Of a stretch of 64,000 bases of DNA, positions 57,562 to 64,000 are shown one piece after another. The notes under the pieces are model-generated. The model did not search any database, had not been told where the DNA came from, and saw nothing but the letters and a program-made list of their open reading frames with translations. The stretch comes from Woeseiaceae bacterium (GTDB lineage Bacteria > Pseudomonadota > Gammaproteobacteria > Steroidobacterales > Woeseiaceae). The position numbers and the translations under genes are program-made. Positions within the stretch are counted from its first letter, which is position 1. Each line of letters begins with the position of its first letter. The stretch spans positions 1 through 64,000 of the forward strand of contig JAJFKR010000027.1 of assembly GCA_021773095.1 (NCBI GenBank). The letters run 5' to 3'.

Positions 57562-58686
57562 ATGGCCGACGAAAAACAACAACAGGACAAGACCGAACAA
57601 GCGACGCCGAAGCGCCTTGAGGACGCGCGCAAAAAAGGCGATGTGCCACGGTCGCGTGAACTGACCATGACCGGTGTAATGCTCACGGGCGCCACAACTC
57701 TCATATTCATGGTTGAACCCATGTTGTTGAAGATTCGATCGGCTATGAGCGAAGCTCTGCAAATCGATCGCGCGGACATATTCGACAGTGGGTATTTGCC
57801 CGAAGCTTTTTCTGCCTATGCAGGCGGCGCCATCAGCGGCTTGATGCCGTTCGCTGTTATTCTTTTGGCAGCTGTTTTTCTCGGCGCGACCGCAATTGGT
57901 GGATGGTCCTTCAGTATGAAGGCCGTTGCATTCAAGGTCGAAAAGCTTAATCCCATCAAGGGACTGAAGCGGGTGTTCAGCGCCAACAGTCTGAACGAAC
58001 TGATCAAGTCATTGGCCAAGTTCCTGCTGGTCGCGTTCATCGCTCTCACCTGGCTTTGGTGGTCGGTTGATGAACTATTGTCGCTCGGCAGGGAGAACGC
58101 TGCGGTTGCGGTACCGCACGCGATGAAAATCGCCAGTATCTCTCTACTGATTGTCAGTACGGGCCTGATAGCAATTTCCCTGGCCGACGTTCCGTTTCAG
58201 CTTTGGAATTTTCAGAAGAAAATGAAAATGACGCGACAAGAGGTTCGCGACGAATTTAAAGAGACCGAAGGCAGACCTGAGGTCAAGTCAAAGATTCGCA
58301 TGCTACAGCAGCAAATCGCTACCCGACGCATGATGGATGACTTGCCCAACGCAGACGTCGTGATAACAAACCCGACTCATTTCGCCGTTGCGCTCAAGTA
58401 TGAAGAAGATTCAATGGGCGCACCGACTGTTATCGCCAAAGGAAGAGACCTGTTGGCGAAACGCATTCGGGAGGTTGCTGAAGAGCATAACGTGCCGTTG
58501 TTCTCGGCACCGCCGCTTGCGCGTTCACTGTATCGCAGTACCAGGATAGGGCAGGAGATTTCACCGGGGCTTTATTCCGCTGTCGCCCAGGTACTCGCCT
58601 ATCTGATGCAGATTAATGCGGCTATGAAAAATGGCACTGGCTGGCCTGAGCCACCAGTGCCGGATGTTGATGAAAGTCAGTACTAA
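57562..58686 (+). CDS. flhB: FlhB, export switch protein
   Basis: This 374-residue protein sets export specificity. It begins with a cytoplasmic TEQATPKRLEDARKKGDVPR, has four membrane segments (about 35-55, 88-112, 145-170, 185-212), and a cytoplasmic domain with the self-cleavage site Asn270-Pro271-Thr-His (NPTH). An inverted repeat, GGCACTGG (58633-58640) and CCAGTGCC (58654-58661), lies near its 3' end. Confidence 0.97.
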   Translation: MADEKQQQDKTEQATPKRLEDARKKGDVPRSRELTMTGVMLTGATTLIFMVEPMLLKIRSAMSEALQIDRADIFDSGYLPEAFSAYAGGAISGLMPFAVILLAAVFLGATAIGGWSFSMKAVAFKVEKLNPIKGLKRVFSANSLNELIKSLAKFLLVAFIALTWLWWSVDELLSLGRENAAVAVPHAMKIASISLLIVSTGLIAISLADVPFQLWNFQKKMKMTRQEVRDEFKETEGRPEVKSKIRMLQQQIATRRMMDDLPNADVVITNPTHFAVALKYEEDSMGAPTVIAKGRDLLAKRIREVAEEHNVPLFSAPPLARSLYRSTRIGQEISPGLYSAVAQVLAYLMQINAAMKNGTGWPEPPVPDVDESQY

Positions 58687-58719
58687 CAGATTCCACAGGG
58701 ATAGCAGGAAAAATTGAAA

Positions 58720-60777
58720 ATGGCGATGACAGGACGAAAAGGACTTGTAGCAGAATTCAGCCGAGGATTGGGCGTGCCATTATTGCTGTTGGTGATACTG
58801 GCAATGATGATGGTGCCATTGCCACCGATGGCGCTCGACACTTTGTTCACATTTAACATCGCGTTGTCGATAGCCATCCTGCTCACGGCGATTTACGTCG
58901 CCAGACCGTTGGAATTTGCAGTATTTCCGACCGTATTGCTCGTCGTTACCCTGTTGCGACTTGCCCTGAACATCGCATCCACGCGTGTCGTGTTGTTGAA
59001 AGGACACACCGGCACCGGTGCGGCCGGCAAGGTTATCGAGGCCTTCGGGGATTTTGTCGTCGGCGGTAACTACGCGGTGGGTTTGGTGATCTTCGCGATT
59101 CTCGTGATCATAAATTTCGTTGTCGTGACGAAAGGCGCAGGCCGGGTATCAGAGGTCACTGCACGATTCACCCTGGACGCCATGCCCGGTAAACAGATGG
59201 CGATTGACGCAGAACTAAATGCCGGTGCCATCGATCAGGAAGCGGCAAAAGAAAGAAGGCGGGAAATTGGTGAAGAAGCCGATTTCTACGGCTCCATGGA
59301 CGGTGCAAGCAAGTTCGTTCGCGGCGATGCCATCGCCGGCATCCTGATTCTCTTCATCAACATTATCGGCGGCTTGATAATCGGCACAACGCAACACGAT
59401 CTGACTTTCGCCGTTGCAGTACGAAATTACACCCTGTTGACGATCGGTGACGGCCTGGTAGCCCAGATACCCTCACTCCTGCTGTCCAGTGCGGTGGCTA
59501 TCATTGTTACTCGTGTGTCGCGGTCACAGGACATGAGCAGGCAGGTATTCCTGCAATTATTCAGTGACCATCGAACTCTGTACGTAACGGCGATCGTCCT
59601 GGCTATTATTGGCCTGATTCCGGGCATGCCGAATTCTGCCTTTCTTTCATTCGCAGCGATCATCGGTTTCGCTGCTTATCGGTTGTCAAGAACTCCGCCG
59701 GAAGACGCCGTCAAGAAACCCACACTGCCCGATATTGAGGCGGCCGTACCCGAGATCGGGTGGCAGGACGTCGATCCGCTGGACATGATCGGGCTGGAGG
59801 TCGGATACCGACTGATACCACTGGTGGACAAACAGCGCGATGGCGCGATGGTCGTCCGCATCAAAGGCGTGCGCAGGAAGTTGACGGAAGAACTGGGCTT
59901 TTTGATCCCGGCCGTGCATATCCGCGACAATCTGGATCTGGCACCCAACGCCTACCGTATTTCGCTGGCTGGTGTCCCGATCGGCGAAGGTGAGGTTCAC
60001 GCCGACAAAGAGCTCGCTATCAATCCCGGACAGGTATTTGGGAAAATCGACGGTCTGCAAACGACGGATCCTGCATTCGGCCTTGAGGCGTACTGGATTG
60101 AGGCGGCGCAGCGTGAAGAAGCTCAATTGCTTGGTTTTACTGTGGTCGACCCGGCCACAGTTGTCGCAACCCACCTTAGTCAGCTATTGCAGAATAACGC
60201 TCATGAACTCTTCGGCCACGAAGAGACTCAGCAGTTGCTGGACCGGCTTGGCGCCTCGGCGCCGAAACTGGTCGAGGACCTGACTCCCAAGGTATTACCG
60301 ACCAGCGTCATTGCGCGCGTATTGCAGAATCTGCTCGAAGAACGCGTACCCATCCGAAATATTCGAAAAATCGCCGAAACTTTGGCGGAGCAGGGAACGA
60401 AAAGTCAGGATCCTGACGTTTTGTCGGCCAATGTACGCGTCGCGCTCGGTCGAACGATCGTCCAGAACGTCGCAGGAATGCGGTCTGAGCTACCTGTTTT
60501 GACACTGGACCCAGAGTTGGAACGAATCTTGAATGAATCTACTCAGGAAGGCGCCAGTCAAGGCCTGGAGCCGGGAATAGTAGAGAGATTGCATGAAACG
60601 CTTGCAGAAAAAGCCCAGAAACAGGAAATCGCCGGTGAACCGGCCGTTTTGCTGGTGGCTCCGAATTTACGCCCCTGGCTGGCACGCATGATGCGCGGTA
60701 TTCGTAATCTGTCGGTATTGGCTTACGACGAAATTCCGGATGAGAAACGCATTCAGATGGTCGCGGCCGTTGGCTAG
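58720..60777 (+). CDS. flhA: FlhA, export-gate platform protein
   Basis: This protein of about 685 residues forms the nonameric export ring. Eight membrane segments cover roughly residues 15-310. The FHIPEP-type signature region includes RFTLDAMPGKQMAIDAELNA and GAIDQEAAKERRREIGEEAD. The cytoplasmic domain follows to the C-terminus. The ATG at 58720 is chosen with AGGA ten bases before; a TTG two codons upstream is possible. Confidence 0.96.
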   Translation: MAMTGRKGLVAEFSRGLGVPLLLLVILAMMMVPLPPMALDTLFTFNIALSIAILLTAIYVARPLEFAVFPTVLLVVTLLRLALNIASTRVVLLKGHTGTGAAGKVIEAFGDFVVGGNYAVGLVIFAILVIINFVVVTKGAGRVSEVTARFTLDAMPGKQMAIDAELNAGAIDQEAAKERRREIGEEADFYGSMDGASKFVRGDAIAGILILFINIIGGLIIGTTQHDLTFAVAVRNYTLLTIGDGLVAQIPSLLLSSAVAIIVTRVSRSQDMSRQVFLQLFSDHRTLYVTAIVLAIIGLIPGMPNSAFLSFAAIIGFAAYRLSRTPPEDAVKKPTLPDIEAAVPEIGWQDVDPLDMIGLEVGYRLIPLVDKQRDGAMVVRIKGVRRKLTEELGFLIPAVHIRDNLDLAPNAYRISLAGVPIGEGEVHADKELAINPGQVFGKIDGLQTTDPAFGLEAYWIEAAQREEAQLLGFTVVDPATVVATHLSQLLQNNAHELFGHEETQQLLDRLGASAPKLVEDLTPKVLPTSVIARVLQNLLEERVPIRNIRKIAETLAEQGTKSQDPDVLSANVRVALGRTIVQNVAGMRSELPVLTLDPELERILNESTQEGASQGLEPGIVERLHETLAEKAQKQEIAGEPAVLLVAPNLRPWLARMMRGIRNLSVLAYDEIPDEKRIQMVAAVG

Positions 60778-60865
60778 TTGATTGATCAGGAAATCAGGAC
60801 GATGCAGAGAGTGGTTGGAAAAGTGAACGAGCGAAAATACAGGATCCACTTGTGGAGGATGGACC

Positions 60866-62131
60866 GTGAAAATTAAACGGTATTTGGATACGGATATGCG
60901 CAAGGTGCTACGCCGCGTGCGCGCTGATCAGGGACCGGATGCAGTCATTTTGTCGAATCGACGTGTCGATGAAGGCATTGAGGTGGTTGCAGCTATCGAC
61001 TACGACGAGGCTCTGATCCAGCAAGCTCTGGGATCGCAACCAACTGCGGCGGAGTTTCGCCGCATCGCTGAGCCAGCAGTAAAAGCCACGAAGAAGCCGC
61101 GTGCCAACGTTATCGCCTCAGATCTGCGGCCCGTCAATCCCCCAAAAACGGCCAACGATGCCAGCCCTATCGAGATTCCCGGTGAGACGATGCAGTCTCT
61201 TAGCGCCATGCGCACCGAAATATCGTCGGTTCGGGACCTGCTTGAGTCGCAATTGTCGGGGTTGATCTGGAATGACAGCGCACAACGGTCGCCGATGAGA
61301 GCACAGATTTTACGCAATTTGGCGCGCATCGGGATTGCTCCCGACGTGGCGAATATCGTCGTCGATCGTCTGAAGCCAATAAAGAATGCGAAACAGGCCT
61401 GGCGAGCTCCATTAGCTGAGCTTGCGCGACTGGTTCCCGCACGGGAAAGCGAATTGATTAGCAAGGGCGGCACTGTTGCCTTGATAGGACCGACCGGAGT
61501 TGGCAAGACAACCACCATTGCCAAGATCGCTTCTCGCTATGCGATGGCCAATGGCAGCGACGAGATTGCGCTGATTTGCGCGGATGCCTATCGTATTGGT
61601 GCGAAAGAACATTTGACGGCATTCGGCCATATCATCGGCGTCAACGTCCATGCGGCCAGTACCTCCGCAGAATTGTCCGGATTGCTCGATCGACTGCACT
61701 CCAAGAAATTAATTCTCATTGACACTGAAGGCATGAGCCAGCGGGACAGAGATTTGTCCAGTCGGCTGGCGGCCTATGGGAGCAACACTAACCGAGTGAA
61801 ATTTTATCTAACGCTGTCTGCTGCCAGTCAGGAAGCGGCCCTGGACGAAACGATCCGGCAGTTCAGCAAAGTTCCGCTGGCCGGAGCGGTGGTTTCGAAA
61901 ATCGATGAATCCGGCCAACTCGGTTGCGTGATCAGCGCGTTAATACGCAACGACCTGTCTGCACTATGGTTTTCCGACGGACAGCGAATTCCCGATGATT
62001 TGCATGCGGCTGTGCGCAAGAGATTATGGCTTGTGACGAAAGCGGTCGAGTGCATGAAAGCAAGCGGTCCGAGGATCAATGAAAGGACCATGGCCGAAAA
62101 TTATGCAAAAGCGAGCGTGTCTCATGGCTAG
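60866..62131 (+). CDS. flhF: FlhF, SRP-type GTPase for polar flagellum placement
   Basis: This 421-residue GTPase fixes the cell pole for flagellar assembly. The N-terminal MKIKRYLDTDMRKVLRRVRA and a basic linker precede the NG domain, with G1 GPTGVGKTTTIAKIASRYA, then ALICADAYRIGAKEHL and LILIDTEGMSQRD. The usual DTAGM-like motif reads DTEGM. It starts with GTG at 60866, with GGAGG seven to ten bases before. fleN overlaps its end. Confidence 0.95.
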   Translation: MKIKRYLDTDMRKVLRRVRADQGPDAVILSNRRVDEGIEVVAAIDYDEALIQQALGSQPTAAEFRRIAEPAVKATKKPRANVIASDLRPVNPPKTANDASPIEIPGETMQSLSAMRTEISSVRDLLESQLSGLIWNDSAQRSPMRAQILRNLARIGIAPDVANIVVDRLKPIKNAKQAWRAPLAELARLVPARESELISKGGTVALIGPTGVGKTTTIAKIASRYAMANGSDEIALICADAYRIGAKEHLTAFGHIIGVNVHAASTSAELSGLLDRLHSKKLILIDTEGMSQRDRDLSSRLAAYGSNTNRVKFYLTLSAASQEAALDETIRQFSKVPLAGAVVSKIDESGQLGCVISALIRNDLSALWFSDGQRIPDDLHAAVRKRLWLVTKAVECMKASGPRINERTMAENYAKASVSHG

Positions 62132-63002
62132 TACATCGCAATCCAATAGCCTGCGAAAGGCAATGCACCGCGCACCGGTAAAGGTCATCGCGGTCACCAG
62201 CGGGAAAGGTGGCGTTGGCAAGACGAATGTCGCCGCCAATCTGGCTGTATCGCTGGGAGCGCTGAATCTTAACGTCATGTTGCTTGATGCCGATCTTAGT
62301 CTGGCAAATGCCGATGTCTTACTGGGTCTGCAACCGCGCTTCAATTTGTCGCATGTCCTCAGCGGTGAAGTCGACCTCGATAGCACCATTCTGCGTGGAC
62401 CCAAAAACATACGCATCGTCCCGGCGTCCTCTGGAACCAGGTCGCTGATCGACATTCCGGCTACGTCTCAGTCAATGGTCATCCAGGCTTTTTCAGATCT
62501 ATCTGACCAACCCGATGTGCTCGTCATTGATACAGCCGCTGGAATATCAGAAAGCGTGGCGCGATTTGTCGGTGCCGCGCAACAGGCGGTTGTTGTCGTC
62601 TGCGATGAGCCTGCCTCGATTACCGACGCTTATGCACTCATCAAGGTATTCAGCCGCGACTACGGGATTAACCATTTCGAAATTGTTACCAACCAGACAG
62701 CGGACGAACCTCAGGGTCGGGTACTGTTCAACAAGCTCTGCAAAGTAGCAGATCAATATCTCGACGTCGTTCTGCGCCATCTTGGCAACATTCCTTACGA
62801 CGAGTGGCTAAAGAAATCCGTTCAGCAACAGCGCTCAGTGGTTGACGCATACCCGAACAGCGATTCCGGTAAAGCATTCCAAAAGATTGCGACGGCCGTA
62901 AATCTCGGTCGGACGCCAGGCGCCGTCAACGGCAACATTCAGTTCTTCTTTGAACGACTACTCCTCGATTCGAATTCGAACAGGGCGGGAGGGGTCGCAT
63001 GA
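62124..63002 (+). CDS. fleN: FleN (FlhG), flagellar number regulator
   Basis: This 292-residue MinD-type ATPase limits flagella to one and in Pseudomonas inhibits FleQ. It has the deviant Walker A SGKGGVGKTNVAANLA, LLDADLSLANADVLLGLQP and VLVIDTAAGISESVARF. The ATG at 62124 overlaps the flhF stop and gives the expected N-terminus; an in-frame ATG at 62079 would add 15 residues. Confidence 0.95.
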   Translation: MASTSQSNSLRKAMHRAPVKVIAVTSGKGGVGKTNVAANLAVSLGALNLNVMLLDADLSLANADVLLGLQPRFNLSHVLSGEVDLDSTILRGPKNIRIVPASSGTRSLIDIPATSQSMVIQAFSDLSDQPDVLVIDTAAGISESVARFVGAAQQAVVVVCDEPASITDAYALIKVFSRDYGINHFEIVTNQTADEPQGRVLFNKLCKVADQYLDVVLRHLGNIPYDEWLKKSVQQQRSVVDAYPNSDSGKAFQKIATAVNLGRTPGAVNGNIQFFFERLLLDSNSNRAGGVA

Positions 63003-63718
63003 ACGCCTATACCGATGTTGTGCCGTTAAGTTACGAATCTCACGATGAACTGGTGTCCCAAAACATTGGGCTTGTGAAACGCATTGCTTATCACCTTGTG
63101 ACACGTTTGCCGTCAACCATAGAGCTCAACGACCTGATGCAGACGGGCATGATTGGCCTGCTTGAGGCCGCGAGCAATTTCGATTCTTCCCGAGGAGCGA
63201 GTTTTGATACTTACGCGGGAATTCGCATACGCGGCGCAATGCTGGACGAAGTACGCAGGCACGACTGGACACCGAGATCGGTGCATCAAAAGCAAAGGAT
63301 GGTCGCCGAAGCTATTCGCAAGATCGAAGGGGAAACAGGGCAGGCCGCTAGCGGTAAAGAGATCGCAGCCAGGCTCGACATTTCACTCGAGGAATACCAT
63401 GACATTCTAGGCGACACGGCAGGTTGCCGTCTCTTTAGTCTCGACGCATCGCTGGATGATCCTGGCTATGGGCGCGATATACCCGCATCTAACCTGGATA
63501 CGCCGGCAGAGGCGTTTAAGCATGGTCAGTTACGTGAGGAGGTTGCGCAGGCGATACGAAAGCTGCCCGAGCGCGAGCAAATGGTTATGTCGCTCTATTA
63601 CGAGCGCGAACTGAACCTGAAAGAAATTGGCGAGGTACTGGGCGTGAGCGAATCACGGGTATGTCAGATTCACGGGCAGGCGTTGATTCGCTTGCGTGCC
63701 GCTGTAGATATTTCATGA
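62999..63718 (+). CDS. fliA: FliA, flagellar sigma-28 factor
   Basis: This 239-residue sigma factor drives flgM, fliC and other late genes. Region 2 includes NIGLVKRIAYHLVTRLPSTI and DLMQTGMIGLLEAASNFDSS; region 3 HDWTPRSVHQKQRMVAEAIR; region 4 LPEREQMVMSLYYERELNLK and IGEVLGVSESRVCQIHGQAL. Length is normal and the start overlaps the fleN stop by four bases. It is the partner of FlgM encoded at 25918-26247. Confidence 0.97.
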   Translation: MNAYTDVVPLSYESHDELVSQNIGLVKRIAYHLVTRLPSTIELNDLMQTGMIGLLEAASNFDSSRGASFDTYAGIRIRGAMLDEVRRHDWTPRSVHQKQRMVAEAIRKIEGETGQAASGKEIAARLDISLEEYHDILGDTAGCRLFSLDASLDDPGYGRDIPASNLDTPAEAFKHGQLREEVAQAIRKLPEREQMVMSLYYERELNLKEIGEVLGVSESRVCQIHGQALIRLRAAVDIS

Positions 63719-63731
63719 GGGAGTAAGAGCT

Positions 63732-63905
63732 GTGTCCGACCCACTATCTGGAATCAAGACTGTCAGACCGACATACCCGGTTAAACCGGTCCAGCCGATC
63801 AATAAGGATCGCAAATCCGGCAAGCGTCACTCGGACAGGCCGACTCCGGAAAAGAGCAAGACGGATGATGATGAAATCGCACCACAAATTGATGAGTACG
63901 TATGA
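63732..63905 (+). CDS. Small Pro-rich protein after fliA
   Basis: This is a 57-residue frame starting with GTG at 63732, with GGGAG seven to ten bases upstream. It is rich in Pro, Lys and Asp: a YPVKPVQPINKDRKSGKR region, an acidic stretch KTDDDEIA and the end PQIDEYV. No membrane segment is seen. Its stop overlaps the next ATG (ATGA), so it looks like part of the flhF-fleN-fliA run. Function is unknown. Confidence 0.65.
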   Translation: MSDPLSGIKTVRPTYPVKPVQPINKDRKSGKRHSDRPTPEKSKTDDDEIAPQIDEYV

Positions 63906-64000
63906 TGATTGATGCTAATTTTCCACTCTATGCACTGCTAATCGCAAATTCCGTATTACTGGCGGCGGCTGTACTGACCATCGTACGCTTCAGGCGCATG
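63902..64000 (+). CDS. Membrane-anchored protein, 5' end only
   Basis: The first 33 codons of a gene cut by the window end encode MMIDANFPLYALLIANSVLL followed by AAAVLTIVRFRRM, a single N-terminal membrane anchor with a basic inner edge. It overlaps the small upstream gene by four bases. Small anchored proteins of the DUF2802 type are found near fliA and che genes in relatives, but too little is visible to assign it. Confidence 0.55.
   Translation, partial: MMIDANFPLYALLIANSVLLAAAVLTIVRFRRM

Noticed and set aside
56726-57562. A 278-codon open frame on the plus strand
   Set aside because: It overlaps fliR fully in another frame, has no family resemblance and an Arg/Gly/Asp-rich composition typical of a shadow frame.

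Overview
The window is a stretch of chromosome from a gammaproteobacterium with a single-polar-flagellum type of gene set. Three things support this: a FleQ/FleS/FleR, FlhF/FleN and FliA regulatory set with Pseudomonas-like order; the order clpS-clpA-infA-aat and trxB-ftsK-lolA-rarA-serS seen in many gammaproteobacteria; and near-perfect -24/-12 (sigma-54) promoters in front of flagellar operons. Genus cannot be fixed from the sequence alone. No rRNA, tRNA, insertion sequence or CRISPR array was seen, and no stretch longer than about 300 bases lacks a gene.

Layout. (1) 1-6303: a LexA-controlled mutagenesis operon, lexA-imuA-imuB-dnaE2, behind two SOS boxes. imuB carries an in-frame BIME/REP-like palindromic repeat array and a ten-G tract. 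(2) 6310-12207, minus strand: gspC-gspD-gspE-gspF of a type II secretion system plus a small acidic ORF; the pseudopilin genes are not here, and GspE lacks its usual four zinc-binding cysteines. (3) 12335-17119: clpS-clpA, then infA, aat and a COG3146-like acyltransferase-fold gene on the other strand. ClpS, ClpA and Aat are the recognition, unfolding and tagging parts of the bacterial N-degron pathway. (4) 17168-25081: trxB, divergent ftsK-lolA-vanZ-like-rarA-serS, and a convergent BI-1/YccA membrane protein, with a strong hairpin terminator between serS and yccA. (5) 25203-64000: flagellar genes. A minus-strand flgA and a flgM-flgN-csrA-like unit sit beside the plus-strand flgBCDEFGHIJKL, fliC-flaG-fliD-fliS-fliT-like, fleQ, fleS-fleR-fliEFGHIJ, fliK, fliLMNOPQR-flhB, flhA, flhF-fleN-fliA and two small trailing genes, the last cut by the window end.

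How the parts work together. Flagellar control can be largely read from the DNA. fleQ has a housekeeping-type -10 and a perfect CRP/Vfr-type palindrome centred near -41.5. A FleQ-box-like palindrome lies about 90 bp before the sigma-54 promoter of fleS. FleS/FleR genes run without a gap into fliE-J. Further sigma-54 promoters precede flgA, flgB, fliD, fliK and fliL. Sigma-28 promoters precede flgM and fliC, matching a FleQ, then FleSR, then FliA/FlgM cascade. The least expected element is a divergent CsrA-family protein with a long inserted loop, encoded after flgN. It may act on flagellar mRNAs such as fliC, whose ribosome binding site holds two GGA motifs.
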